A DNA stretch of 64,000 nucleotides from Lysinibacillus timonensis. GTDB taxonomy: Bacteria; Bacillota; Bacilli; Bacillales_A; Planococcaceae. The stretch spans positions 1,168,001 through 1,232,000 of the forward strand of contig NZ_LT985980.1 in assembly GCF_900291985.1 (NCBI RefSeq), given 5' to 3'. The stretch's first letter is position 1. Every line of letters starts with the position of its first letter. The position numbers and the translations under genes were made by a program. Under the pieces are notes generated by a model that was not told the DNA's origin, made no database searches, and saw only the letters and a list, made by a program, of their open reading frames with translations. Shown here in pieces: positions 37,309-46,907 of the stretch.

Positions 37309-39723
37309 TTATTTTACAACGATATTAACAAGCTTACCTGGTACGGCAATTACTTTTACGACTTGTTTACCATCTACAAATTCTTTTACTTTTTCATCAG
37401 CTAATGAAATTTGTTCAAGTTGTTCTTTTGTTGCATCTTTTGCAATTTTAACTTTTGTACGAACTTTCCCATTTACTTGAACGACAACTTCAACTTCATC
37501 ATCCACCAGTTTTGAGTCATCGAATGTTGGCCATTGTTCATAAGTGATGGTTTCATCGTGACCTAAGATCGCCCAAAGTTCTTCACCAACGTGAGGTGCA
37601 ATTGGTGCTAGTAATTTAACGAAACCTTCGGCATATTCTGTAGGAATCACTTCTGCTTTATAACAATCATTAATGAATACCATCATTTGAGAAATTGCTG
37701 TGTTAAAACGTAAATGTTCGTAATCATCTGTCACTTTTTTAACAGTTTGATGATACACTTTTTCGAGCGTGTTATCGGAAACATTTTGGATTTTTTCTGC
37801 TAATGTTCCTTCATCTGTTGTGAATAAACGCCATACACGATCTAAGAAACGTCGAGCACCATCAAGTCCATTTGTTGACCAAGCAACAGATGCATCAAGT
37901 GGCCCCATAAACATTTCATATAATCTAAGCGTATCAGCACCATGACTTCTTACGATATCATCCGGATTTACAACATTTCCTTTTGACTTAGACATTTTTT
38001 CATTACCTTCACCTAAGATCATTCCTTGGTTAAATAATTTTTGGAATGGTTCTTTTGTTGGGACAACACCTAAATCATAAAGGACTTTGTGCCAGAATCG
38101 AGCATATAGCAAGTGAAGAACCGCATGCTCAGCTCCACCGATATAAATATCAACAGGTAACCACCGTTTTAATAATTCAGGATCAGCAATTGCTTGATCG
38201 TTTTTAGGATCGATATAACGTAAGAAATACCAGCTTGAACCTGCCCATTGAGGCATAGTATTTGTCTCGCGACGGCCTTTTTTACCTGTTTCTGGATCAA
38301 CTACATTAACCCATTCTTCAATGTTTGCTAATGGTGATTCACCCGTACCTGATGGACGAATATTGTTCGTTTTAGGAAGTTCAAGTGGTAATTCCTTTTC
38401 AGGAACGGTCGTCATGGAACCATCTTCCCAATGGATTACAGGAATCGGTTCACCCCAATAGCGTTGACGAGAGAATAACCAGTCACGTAGGCGATAAGAA
38501 ATTTTCTTTTCTCCTACACCATTTTCCTCTAACCAGGCTATTGCCTTAGTGATGCCTTCAGCTTTATTTAAACCATTCAAGAAATCAGAATTGATGTGTG
38601 CACCGTCACCAGTAAACGCTTCTTGCTCAACATTTCCACCTTCTAGAACAGGTATAATTTCTAATCCAAATTCTTTAGCGAACTCAAAATCACGTTCATC
38701 ATGAGCAGGAACAGCCATAATTGCACCAGTACCATATGAAGCTAGCACATAGTCTGCGATCCAAACTGGAATATTCTTCCCATTGATAGGATTTACAGCA
38801 TATGCTCCTGTAAATACGCCTGTCTTCTCTTTCGCTAAATCCGTACGTTCTAAATCAGATTTTAATTTCACCTTTTCTAAGTATGCATCTACTGCCGCAC
38901 GCTGTTCTGGTGTTGTAATTTCATCTACTAGTTTGTGTTCTGGTGCTAATACACAATAAGTAGCACCAAATAATGTGTCAGGGCGAGTTGTGAATACTTC
39001 AAATTGATTGTCAGTACCCGCTACCGTAAATTTCACTTGTGCACCTTCAGATCGACCAATCCAGTTACGTTGCATGTCTTTAATAGATTCTGGCCAATCT
39101 ACTTCTTCTAAGTCATCTAGCAAACGATCAGCGTATTTAGTGATTCGCAATACCCATTGTCGCATTGGACGACGCTCTACTGGGTGACCACCGCGCTCTG
39201 ATTTCCCATCAATTACTTCCTCATTTGCAAGAACTGTTCCTAATGCTGGGCACCAGTTTACAGGGATTTCATCAACATAGGCCAAATCCATTTCGACTAA
39301 TTTAGTGAAAATCCATTGTGTCCATTTATAGTACCCAGGATCAGTTGTATTAATTTCACGATCCCAGTCATAGGAGAAACCTAGTTCTTGAATTTGTCGC
39401 TTAAATGTTTCGATATTTTTCGCTGTAAACTCAGCTGGATCATTTCCGGTATCTAAAGCATATTGTTCTGCAGGAAGTCCGAACGCATCCCATCCCATTG
39501 GATGTAATACATCAAAACCTTGCATTCTTTTAAAACGCGATAGAATATCTGTTGCTGTATAACCTTCTGGGTGACCAACGTGTAAACCTGCACCTGAAGG
39601 GTATGGAAACATATCTAAAGCATAAAATTTTGGTTTTGTCGGATCTTCTAAAGTTTTAAATGTTTTCTTTTCTTCCCAATAATTTTGCCATTTCTTCTCT
39701 ATTTGTTGGTGGTTGAAACTCAT
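37309..39723 (-). CDS. leuS: Leucyl-tRNA synthetase
   Basis: An 804-residue class I synthetase. The HIGH-type motif is [16 protein letters not shown] (about 40-55), the editing domain contains [11 protein letters not shown], and the KMSKS loop is [14 protein letters not shown] (about 580). It charges tRNA-Leu. The ATG follows AAGGAGG. Expression is set by the leucine T-box upstream (39856-40095). Confidence 0.97.
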   Translation of the reverse strand: MSFNHQQIEKKWQNYWEEKKTFKTLEDPTKPKFYALDMFPYPSGAGLHVGHPEGYTATDILSRFKRMQGFDVLHPMGWDAFGLPAEQYALDTGNDPAEFTAKNIETFKRQIQELGFSYDWDREINTTDPGYYKWTQWIFTKLVEMDLAYVDEIPVNWCPALGTVLANEEVIDGKSERGGHPVERRPMRQWVLRITKYADRLLDDLEEVDWPESIKDMQRNWIGRSEGAQVKFTVAGTDNQFEVFTTRPDTLFGATYCVLAPEHKLVDEITTPEQRAAVDAYLEKVKLKSDLERTDLAKEKTGVFTGAYAVNPINGKNIPVWIADYVLASYGTGAIMAVPAHDERDFEFAKEFGLEIIPVLEGGNVEQEAFTGDGAHINSDFLNGLNKAEGITKAIAWLEENGVGEKKISYRLRDWLFSRQRYWGEPIPVIHWEDGSMTTVPEKELPLELPKTNNIRPSGTGESPLANIEEWVNVVDPETGKKGRRETNTMPQWAGSSWYFLRYIDPKNDQAIADPELLKRWLPVDIYIGGAEHAVLHLLYARFWHKVLYDLGVVPTKEPFQKLFNQGMILGEGNEKMSKSKGNVVNPDDIVRSHGADTLRLYEMFMGPLDASVAWSTNGLDGARRFLDRVWRLFTTDEGTLAEKIQNVSDNTLEKVYHQTVKKVTDDYEHLRFNTAISQMMVFINDCYKAEVIPTEYAEGFVKLLAPIAPHVGEELWAILGHDETITYEQWPTFDDSKLVDDEVEVVVQVNGKVRTKVKIAKDATKEQLEQISLADEKVKEFVDGKQVVKVIAVPGKLVNIVVK

Positions 39724-39855
39724 TGTTTTCCTCCTTAAATTATTTCAATTACGCAAATTAGGTGATGCGACATGAAGGAACGATAGTTTGATAAATTAGC
39801 TGATATATGAAGATTAACCTATATTCAGTAAAATTAACAAAATATTTCAAAAAAT

Positions 39856-40095
39856 AAAAAAACTCGCCCCTATTCTATAAGAAGGGACGAGAGATATTTT
39901 TACTCCCGCGGTACCACCCAATTTAGTGACACAGCACTCAGCTTTAATCCTTAACGCGGTATACGGTTTTAGTTTACTTAATTGTTCGCTAAAACTGACT
40001 CCTAGGCGAGTTCGATTTCTACACTTACTAGCTTACACCAACCGCTAGTTCTCTGCAAAGATCTGAAATCTACTATTCCTTCTCATAGTCGTTCC
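39856..40095 (-). promoter_or_regulatory. Leucine T-box leader of leuS
   Basis: On the minus strand the T-box core TGGGTGGTACCGCGG lies at 39906-39920, preceded by stem I elements GCAGAGAAC and GGTGTAAGC. The specifier loop reads GAACTCGCC with the codon CTC (40008-40010), matching tRNA-Leu. The terminator is CTCGTCCCT/AGGGGCGAG followed by seven T residues (39856-39892). Low charging of tRNA-Leu should favour read-through into leuS. The rest of the gap from 39724 to 40189 holds the leuS ribosome-binding site and nothing else recognised. Confidence 0.95.
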
Positions 40096-40189
40096 ATATT
40101 ATCAATGAATTCATTTTAATGTAAATATTCAAAAAGTACAAGTATTAAGATAGTACCTAAAGCTCATACAATACTTTCACAATTCTTAA

Positions 40190-41359
40190 CTATTTTAAAG
40201 GACGATCATAAAGCAAACACGGAATTATTGCAACGATAAATATTAAGCAAAGAGTCCAAAGTAATGTTTCCATGTTAAATTGATCAACCATAACCCCTCC
40301 GAAAAAAGGACCAATCATTCGACCGACTGAGCCGAAACTCGTGACAATCCCCTGGTACATTCCCTCTAGACCTTTTGGTGATAAGCGATTGGCTATTGCA
40401 GGAATGGCTGGCCAAACGAGAATTTCCCCAATTGTTATAATTACCATTGCTACCGCGAAGATTGTAAAACTTTCTGCAAATTGAATTACAACAAAGGATA
40501 GCATCATAATAACGACACCAATAACTAATTGTGCCTTAATTTTATGTTCATATCGATTTAAGAGCGGACTTGCTAATGGTTGAAGCGTAATGATAAGTAG
40601 GCCATTAATTGTCCACACAAGGCCATATTCCCTTAGACTGATACCTAATTCTTGCATGTATGATGGCATTGTTGATGCCCACTGTGAGTAGGCTATCGTC
40701 GCTAATAAAAAGACAGATGAAACAATAATTAATGAATAAAGGGGTGCTTTATCGGAGCGTTTTTCCTTATTTAAAGCAATCCCTTTTTCCTGTTTATCAT
40801 TAACAGGTTCGTTCACTTCTAAATTACGATAGCCAAAAAATGCTATCATGAAAAAAATGAAATACATTCCTAAATTAGACATGAAGATTAAAGTAAAGCT
40901 ATATTCTGCTAGAGGACCAGCCAATGCTGGGCCAATTGCCACACCCACATTTTGGGCTATATACATGATATTAAATCCTTTTCTACCACCTTCTGGCCAC
41001 AGCACACCTACCATTGCAAACATGGAAGGAAAGACAATTCCACTACCAAAACCCATAAAGGTTAAAAAAATCACATAATGTGGCCAACCGTGCCATAATG
41101 TTAAGCCTGTTAAAGCGAATATAGTGATGATAATCCCAAGCATGATGGATTTATAACCACCTATTCGATCAAATAAATATCCCCCAATTAAACTTCCTAT
41201 AACACCAGCACCAGAATTAATCATTAAAATCAGACCAGCAATTGTCAAAGACTTGCCTAATTGCTCGTGAATATAAACTGTATTAATAGGCCAAATAAGC
41301 GAGTTACCGATATTATTTACGAGCATCCCAATAACTAAAAGCCATATACTTTTAGGCAT
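40190..41359 (-). CDS. MFS transporter, drug-efflux-like
   Basis: About 389 residues with 12 predicted membrane helices and the MFS loop motif GGYLFDRIGGYKS after the second helix. The central charged loop (about residues 185-205) separates the two halves. The start is the ATG at 41357-41359 behind GGAGGAAAC; the longest frame to 41473 adds a hydrophobic N-terminus without a site. It resembles YttB-type transporters near leuS in Bacillus. The substrate is unknown. Confidence 0.85.
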   Translation of the reverse strand: MPKSIWLLVIGMLVNNIGNSLIWPINTVYIHEQLGKSLTIAGLILMINSGAGVIGSLIGGYLFDRIGGYKSIMLGIIITIFALTGLTLWHGWPHYVIFLTFMGFGSGIVFPSMFAMVGVLWPEGGRKGFNIMYIAQNVGVAIGPALAGPLAEYSFTLIFMSNLGMYFIFFMIAFFGYRNLEVNEPVNDKQEKGIALNKEKRSDKAPLYSLIIVSSVFLLATIAYSQWASTMPSYMQELGISLREYGLVWTINGLLIITLQPLASPLLNRYEHKIKAQLVIGVVIMMLSFVVIQFAESFTIFAVAMVIITIGEILVWPAIPAIANRLSPKGLEGMYQGIVTSFGSVGRMIGPFFGGVMVDQFNMETLLWTLCLIFIVAIIPCLLYDRPLK

Positions 41360-41551
41360 GATGTTTCCTCCAATGTTGCATCTTAACGTAATAATCATAT
41401 TCAACCAGAAAATAATAGTATTCTTCTTTATCCAAAAGCACAAGAAAAAGTTATAATAGATAGTTGAAAACATGTAATGTACAATACAAAATTATATTGA
41501 GTTTTCAGAGTTGTTCGAGTGCCAGGCACCAATTATAGAGGAGTGAAACAA

Positions 41552-42508
41552 ATGAGTAATTCAATATTCCCCTTTCCTTCTGACGGAAAGCGTTATTATA
41601 CATGGAATCGTTATTTAAGAGATACATTCGGCCATAAAGTATATAAAGTTGCATTAGATGCTGGCTTCGATTGTCCAAACCGTGACGGTACAGTTGCTTT
41701 TGGAGGCTGTACATTTTGCAGTGCAGCAGGTAGTGGGGATTTTGCTGGTGATCGCGTTGACCCAATACCGGTGCAATTTGAAAAAATCAAGTCGAAAATG
41801 CAGGAAAAATGGAAAGATGGCAAAACGATGGCTTACTTCCAAGCGTACACAAATACTCATGCCCCCCTCCCTGTATTAAAAGAAAAGTTTGAAGCTGCAC
41901 TTGCTTGCGAAGGTGTAATGGGTTTAAGTATTGCTACAAGACCTGATTGCCTACCAGATGATGTAGTTGAATACTTGGCGGAACTGAATGAACGTACTTA
42001 TTTATGGGTTGAGCTTGGTCTACAAACTGTCCATGAAAAAACCGCAAATTTAATTAACCGCGCACATGACTATGCAACTTATGTGGAAGGTGTTGAAAAA
42101 CTCCGCAAGCACGGAATTCGTATATGTTCGCATATTATTAACGGCCTTCCTTTAGAAGACTACGACATGATGATGGAAACGGCTCGAGAAGTTGCAAAAC
42201 TAGATGTACAAGGAATTAAAATTCACCTTCTTCATTTGTTAAAGGGTACACCACTCGTAAAACAATACGAAAAAGGTATGCTCGAATTTTTGGAAAAAGA
42301 TCAATACATCAAACTAGTTGCAGATCAATTAGAATTATTGCCCCCAGAAATGATTGTACACCGTATTACAGGCGATGGGCCAATTGATTTAATGATTGGA
42401 CCTATGTGGAGTGTTAACAAGTGGGAAGTATTAAATGGAATCGATGCGGAACTAGAAGCTCGAGGAAGCTGGCAAGGTAAATATTACAAACAAGAAGTGA
42501 AACGCTAA
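41552..42508 (+). CDS. ytqA: Radical SAM protein YtqA
   Basis: About 318 residues of the TIGR01212/YhcC-YtqA radical SAM group. The cysteines for the 4Fe-4S cluster sit in DCPNRDGTVAFGGCTFCS (C-x11-C-x2-C form, about residues 37-54). The ATG at 41552 follows GAGGAGTG; the frame extends to 41519 without a site. Its stop overlaps the ytqB start by 1 bp, so the two are co-translated. A role in tRNA wobble-uridine modification with YtqB is inferred from this linkage. Confidence 0.9.
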   Translation: MSNSIFPFPSDGKRYYTWNRYLRDTFGHKVYKVALDAGFDCPNRDGTVAFGGCTFCSAAGSGDFAGDRVDPIPVQFEKIKSKMQEKWKDGKTMAYFQAYTNTHAPLPVLKEKFEAALACEGVMGLSIATRPDCLPDDVVEYLAELNERTYLWVELGLQTVHEKTANLINRAHDYATYVEGVEKLRKHGIRICSHIINGLPLEDYDMMMETAREVAKLDVQGIKIHLLHLLKGTPLVKQYEKGMLEFLEKDQYIKLVADQLELLPPEMIVHRITGDGPIDLMIGPMWSVNKWEVLNGIDAELEARGSWQGKYYKQEVKR

Positions 42509-43077
42509 TGCAATTACAACGTGTTTTACAATTTGCAAAGTCGTTGTTGTCTCAATCGATTGATAAAGGTGGGATAGCTATAGATGCCACTGCAGGAAAT
42601 GGTCACGATACATTATTCTTAGCAGAGCTTGTCGGTGAAAATGGACATGTCTATTCCTTCGATGTTCAACAAGATGCTGTAGATTCAACAATCAGTCGAT
42701 TAAAGGAAAGTGGTCTCGAGCACCGTGCAACCGTTATTTTAGATGGTCATGAAAATATACTTAATTACGTGCAAGATGAAGTCGCAGGCGCTATTTTTAA
42801 CTTAGGGTATTTACCTGGGGCAAATCATGCAATTGTGACTAAAGGTGATACAACAATACAAGCGATAGAATCCTTAATAAAGCTATTAAAAATAAACGGT
42901 ATAATTGTTCTCGTCATTTACCATGGTCATGAAGGCGGAAAAGAAGAGCGTGATACTATCATAGAATATGTAAGTCATTTACCTCAAAAATACATTCATG
43001 TTCTACGTTATGAATTTATGAATCAAAAAAATAATCCACCGTTTATCGTTGCATTGGAAAAAGTAAAAGCTTTATAG
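42508..43077 (+). CDS. mnmM: MnmM/YtqB-type tRNA methyltransferase
   Basis: A 189-residue class I SAM methyltransferase. The SAM motif is IDATAGNGHDTLFLAELVG (about 25-43), with FNLGYLPGANHAIVT (about 96-110) and the family stretch VLVIYHGHEGGKEE. B. subtilis YtqB has been reported as MnmM, which methylates 5-aminomethyl(2-thio)uridine at the tRNA wobble position; older annotation is rRNA methylase. It starts inside the ytqA stop codon (TAATG). Confidence 0.88.
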   Translation: MQLQRVLQFAKSLLSQSIDKGGIAIDATAGNGHDTLFLAELVGENGHVYSFDVQQDAVDSTISRLKESGLEHRATVILDGHENILNYVQDEVAGAIFNLGYLPGANHAIVTKGDTTIQAIESLIKLLKINGIIVLVIYHGHEGGKEERDTIIEYVSHLPQKYIHVLRYEFMNQKNNPPFIVALEKVKAL

Positions 43078-43099
43078 AATACATGAAAACATGAAAAAA

Positions 43100-43119
43100 G
43101 CATCGCGGTTTCGCGATGC
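43100..43119. terminator. Bidirectional terminator between mnmM and the alanine symporter gene
   Basis: Perfect 8-bp arms GCATCGCG/CGCGATGC with a TTTC-like loop, A run on the left and T-rich run on the right. Its right edge touches the symporter stop codon. Confidence 0.85.
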
Positions 43120-44573
43120 TATTTCTCTTTATTATAATCTTCCCAAAAATCGGCATTTTTAATTCCTAACTTCTTTGGATCAAATACTGGATCTTTCCCC
43201 TCTTTGCGTTGTTCTTCGTAGTCTTTCAACGCAAGAAGTGCTGGTTTCATTAAAATAATGATGGCAATGACGTTAATCCACACCATAAGTCCAAGACCTA
43301 AATCACCAAATTTCCAAGCTAAATCAGAAGTTCTTAGTGTGCCAAACAATGTTGCTATGAGTATAACAATTTTTAAAATCCATACACTGAACCATTCTAC
43401 TTTTCCGGTGAACAAATAGGCGACATTCGTTTCTGCAATATAGTAGTAAGCCATAATGGTTGTAAATGCAAAGAAAAACAATGCAATTGCAACAAAACCA
43501 GAACCAAAATTATTTAACATTGGGAATGCTTCATTTACGGCTATTTGAGTAAAATCAGAGAATGTAGCATTTGGAACGTGTTGAACAATTAATTCTCCAT
43601 CTTCAGAATTGACATTCGTATTATAAGTTCCCATAAATAAAATCATTAAAGCTGTTGCTGAACAGATTAATAGTGTATCAATATATACAGATGCTGCTTG
43701 AACTAACCCTTGTTTTGCAGGATGTGATACTTCAGCTGCTGCTGCTGCATGTGGACCAGTACCTTGCCCAGCTTCGTTTGAGTAAACAGCTCTCTTTACC
43801 CCCCAAGCAATAGCAGCACCAATCATTCCACCAAATGTTGCATCAACAGTAAAGGCACTGCTAAAAATAAGGGAAAATACTTCAGGAACTTGGCTAATAT
43901 TTAAAACAATGACTACTAATGCTAATAACAAATAAAGGATTGCCATAAAAGGTACTATAATCTGTGCTGTCGAAGCAATACGTTTGACACCACCGATAAT
44001 AATAGCTGCTAAAAAAATGACAACAACTAACCCTGTAATCCACGATGGAATATGAAATGCATTATCCATCGCTTTAGAAATCGCGTTTGATTGTACACCC
44101 GGCATCAATATAGCGACAGCAACTATTGCTGCTATTGCAAAAACGGCTCCAAACCAACGTTGGCCCGTACCTTTTTCAATGTAATAAGCAGGCCCCCCAC
44201 GATAAACTCCATTTTTCTTTTCCTTATAAATTTGAGCCAGTGTTGATTCGACATAGGCTGTAGATGCACCAATAAATGCAGTTACCCACATCCAAAATAC
44301 AGCACCTGGCCCTCCAAAAGCGATGGCTGAAGCTGTCCCTACAATATTCCCTGTACCTACACGTCCTGACAATGCGATTGTCATTGCTTGGAAAGAAGAA
44401 ACTCCTGCATCAGATTTTTCCCCATTAAACATAAGGACGAACATTTCTTTCAATTTTCTTACTTGAACGAACTTAGTTAGTATTGAAAATACAAGACCAA
44501 CAACTAATATGCCGTATATCATGACTGGTCCCCATAACAAATCATTTAACCAAGTTATAACACTCTCAATCAT
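43119..44573 (-). CDS. Sodium:alanine symporter, AGCS family
   Basis: A 484-residue polytopic membrane protein. ALSGRVGTGNIVGTASAIAFGGPGAVFWMW (split over residues about 68-97) and the GVYRGGPAYYIEKG segment are characteristic of the alanine or glycine:cation symporter family. It imports alanine or glycine with sodium. It carries its own ribosome-binding site and is monocistronic. Confidence 0.92.
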   Translation of the reverse strand: MIESVITWLNDLLWGPVMIYGILVVGLVFSILTKFVQVRKLKEMFVLMFNGEKSDAGVSSFQAMTIALSGRVGTGNIVGTASAIAFGGPGAVFWMWVTAFIGASTAYVESTLAQIYKEKKNGVYRGGPAYYIEKGTGQRWFGAVFAIAAIVAVAILMPGVQSNAISKAMDNAFHIPSWITGLVVVIFLAAIIIGGVKRIASTAQIIVPFMAILYLLLALVVIVLNISQVPEVFSLIFSSAFTVDATFGGMIGAAIAWGVKRAVYSNEAGQGTGPHAAAAAEVSHPAKQGLVQAASVYIDTLLICSATALMILFMGTYNTNVNSEDGELIVQHVPNATFSDFTQIAVNEAFPMLNNFGSGFVAIALFFFAFTTIMAYYYIAETNVAYLFTGKVEWFSVWILKIVILIATLFGTLRTSDLAWKFGDLGLGLMVWINVIAIIILMKPALLALKDYEEQRKEGKDPVFDPKKLGIKNADFWEDYNKEK

Positions 44574-44702
44574 TTATCCACCCCTATTAAACTATAAATG
44601 TAATATTCAATATATTATAAAGAATGCTATTTTTCAATATTTCTGAAAATATTTATGTCCGTTTCTTTATAAAACCTAAGATCAGTAAGGGAGAAAATAA
44701 CC

Positions 44703-44732
44703 TAAAAAGGAGGAAAGAATCTTCCCCCTCCC
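44703..44732 (-). terminator. Probable terminator of the YtpA-like gene
   Basis: On the minus strand GGAGGGGGAA pairs imperfectly with TTTCCTCC and is followed by TTTTT. The stem has a bulge, so it is weaker than others in the window. Confidence 0.65.
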
Positions 44733-44737
44733 CTAGA

Positions 44738-45541
44738 TTATTCAATAATATAACCAATCGACCTCATTACATTGTTCATAAAATCTTTTAAATAGATAAA
44801 TACATGCTCTCTTTCTAAATCATGAAATAAATTATGATAACTTATTGGCCATTCTTTATACTGCATTTCAACCGATGTTTGATGTAATAGCCATTTTCTT
44901 GCTAGATCTGGATCGGTTATTTTATCTTGTTTTGCCGTCATTAATAAAATCGGTAACGCTACTGTATTAGTCTGTTGTGAGGTTAAATTTTTCATCAACA
45001 ATTGAATCTCTTTATACCAGCTTCCTGTCACATTCGGTTTATAAACAATTTCATCATCCATTTCTTGATAACCTTCCAGACTATTAGTTAAAGCCTTTTT
45101 ATCAAAATCCAACGTAACTTTCATATTAGATGTTAACGACCCAAAATTAGTTAATGCATTTGTTAATAAGCTGGCATGCTTTTGAAGAGATAACCATGGT
45201 GAACTTAATATTAAACCTGCACATTCTATGTTTTTTCTCTTTAGTAACTGAATGGCAAGTGTACCTCCTAATCCGTGACCGATGATGAACACCGGTAAAG
45301 CATATGACATTGCATTTTCCATTAATAGTTTTATATAATCCATATATTCGGTTATTGTTTTGTCGTGAACTCTTGTATATTTCGAATCTTCACCGTGACC
45401 TGGTAAATCTCCCATGACAACGTGATATCCTTCCTGTCTGAGTTTCTCAATTAACCATGCATACCATCGATGATGCTCGAATGCACTATGTATAATGACG
45501 ACAACAGCTTTAGGTTGGCCTTCTGCTTTCCATTTCCACAT
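44738..45541 (-). CDS. YtpA-like alpha/beta hydrolase lacking the nucleophile serine
   Basis: About 267 residues of the monoglyceride-lipase-like alpha/beta hydrolase family, starting MWKWKAEG like B. subtilis YtpA, a lysophospholipase linked to bacilysocin synthesis. VVMGDLPGHGEDS and the C-terminal TAKQDKITD (acid) and ISYHNLFHDLE (histidine) are kept. The nucleophile elbow reads IGHGLGG instead of GHSxGG, so the catalytic serine is a glycine (codon GGA). It is probably not an active serine hydrolase unless another residue serves. The ATG at 45541 follows AGGAGG. Confidence 0.85.
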   Translation of the reverse strand: MWKWKAEGQPKAVVVIIHSAFEHHRWYAWLIEKLRQEGYHVVMGDLPGHGEDSKYTRVHDKTITEYMDYIKLLMENAMSYALPVFIIGHGLGGTLAIQLLKRKNIECAGLILSSPWLSLQKHASLLTNALTNFGSLTSNMKVTLDFDKKALTNSLEGYQEMDDEIVYKPNVTGSWYKEIQLLMKNLTSQQTNTVALPILLMTAKQDKITDPDLARKWLLHQTSVEMQYKEWPISYHNLFHDLEREHVFIYLKDFMNNVMRSIGYIIE

Positions 45542-45672
45542 ACTTTTTCTTCCTCCTACTTGTCTACGTAATATAAGAGACAAGGGCAAAAATACCATAT
45601 TATTTTTCAATTTCTATCGTCTTTGATACGATATTATTAATATTATTGTACTTGGAAATGAGGAGTTTTTCG

Positions 45673-46188
45673 ATGATTTATCCATATAAAGATAAAAATC
45701 CAATAATCGACCAAACAGCTTACATCGCAGACAATGTTACTATTACAGGTGATGTGACCGTTGGAGCTGAAACGTCAATTTGGTTTAACACTGTGATTCG
45801 AGGAGATGTTGCCCCAACCATTATTGGAAATCGTTGTAGTATACAAGATTTAAGTTGTTTACACCAAAGTCCTGGCAATCCTTTAATTATTGAAGATGAA
45901 GTCACTGTTGGGCACCAAGTCACATTACATAGTTGCGTCATCCGAAAACGTGCTTTAATAGGCATGGGGTCAATTGTTCTTGATGGAGCAGAAATTGGAG
46001 AAGGTGCATTTGTAGGTGCTGGAAGCTTAGTCCCTCCAGGTAAAAAAATACCACCTAATACTCTTGTGATGGGGCGTCCTGCACAAATAGTTAGAGAAGT
46101 TACTCCTGAAGATCGCAAGGATATGGATCGTATTATCTATGAATATATTGAAAAAGGGCAATATTATAAGTCATTACAAAAAAAATAA
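45673..46188 (+). CDS. ytoA: Gamma-carbonic anhydrase-like hexapeptide protein YtoA
   Basis: A 171-residue left-handed beta-helix protein with repeated hexapeptides (ITGDVTVGAETSIWFNTVIRGD, VTVGHQVTLHSCVI, IGMGSIVLDGAEIGEGAFVGAGSLVPPG, in three separate places) and the histidines in LHQSPGNP and TVGHQVTLH expected for metal binding. Activity in this family varies. The ATG at 45673 follows GAGGAG. Confidence 0.9.
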   Translation: MIYPYKDKNPIIDQTAYIADNVTITGDVTVGAETSIWFNTVIRGDVAPTIIGNRCSIQDLSCLHQSPGNPLIIEDEVTVGHQVTLHSCVIRKRALIGMGSIVLDGAEIGEGAFVGAGSLVPPGKKIPPNTLVMGRPAQIVREVTPEDRKDMDRIIYEYIEKGQYYKSLQKK

Positions 46189-46205
46189 TAGTTAAGCATT
46201 GCCTA

Positions 46206-46236
46206 AGAAGCTAAAGTTCAATCTAGCTTCTTTTTT
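46206..46236 (+). terminator. Terminator of ytoA
   Basis: Stem AGAAGCTA/TAGCTTCT (46206-46213 with 46224-46231) followed by TTTTTAATC, 18 bp after the ytoA stop. Confidence 0.85.
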
Positions 46237-46330
46237 AATCTAAAAAATAATCATTATAATTAATATATTTCCTTTTATTTTCATATTAATTACAAAAATG
46301 TATGTAATAAATATAGAAAGGAAATGACAG

Positions 46331-46873
46331 TTGCACTACAAAAATAAAAGCTTCAATTGGATATTAGTTATTTCAGTGATTGTCATTGCACCTATTATCG
46401 TATGGCTAACTCCCATAATCATATCTGGCTTATTTTTTGAACACTCAAATAAAATTGCGTTCATTACTTATGGTAAAAGCTTTGTTATGTATACATTATC
46501 ATTTACCGTTGCCCTAATTACATTGTTCATTCTCCATTTTATTAATAAGGTAATTATTAAAGTGTTCACCAGTTTCATGGCACTTATCTTAATCTTTATT
46601 CTTTATATAACAGGCATACAACATTATGTTTATCTCGATGAAGAGTTCATTGAATATAATCCCCTATTCGGTGAGACAACCAAATACAACTGGTCAAGTA
46701 TAATTAGAGTCGTTCACGAATTACCTACAGAAGAATATGAAGAAAAGTATATTTTTGAATTTAAAGATGGTAGTTACTTTGAACTGCAACCACCTAATAA
46801 CATATCATTAGATGTTAAAACGAGGATTTACGATAAGATTATGACTTTAGATGCTCCTTATGAAGAATATTAA
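46331..46873 (+). CDS. Unrecognised membrane protein with a C-terminal soluble domain
   Basis: A 180-residue frame starting at TTG (46331) with AAAGGA 8-9 nt upstream. Three hydrophobic stretches (about residues 10-35, 48-70 and 75-98) are followed by a soluble part with YVYLDEEFIEYNPLFGETTKYNW and a conserved-looking EFKDGSYFEL, which resembles the strand pattern of bacterial PH-like domains. It is an isolated gene between ytoA and metK. Function unknown. Confidence 0.7.
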   Translation: MHYKNKSFNWILVISVIVIAPIIVWLTPIIISGLFFEHSNKIAFITYGKSFVMYTLSFTVALITLFILHFINKVIIKVFTSFMALILIFILYITGIQHYVYLDEEFIEYNPLFGETTKYNWSSIIRVVHELPTEEYEEKYIFEFKDGSYFELQPPNNISLDVKTRIYDKIMTLDAPYEEY

Positions 46874-46902
46874 AAAACAGGAGGATTTGAACTCCTCCTG
46901 TT
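46871..46902 (-). terminator. Terminator of metK
   Basis: A 10-bp stem AACAGGAGGA/TCCTCCTGTT (46876-46902) followed on the minus strand by TTTTTTAA, immediately after the metK stop; the T run overlaps the stop codon of the convergent membrane-protein gene. Confidence 0.9.
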
Positions 46903-46907
46903 ACGTA

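Noticed and set aside
41360..41473. 38-residue N-terminal extension of the MFS transporter
   Set aside because: It adds a hydrophobic stretch from the promoter region; GGAGG and ATG at 41359 give a normal MFS start.
45720..46118. A 132-codon minus-strand frame within ytoA
   Set aside because: It is opposite to a conserved beta-helix gene, is rich in proline and serine produced by antisense hexapeptide repeats, and has no ribosome-binding site.
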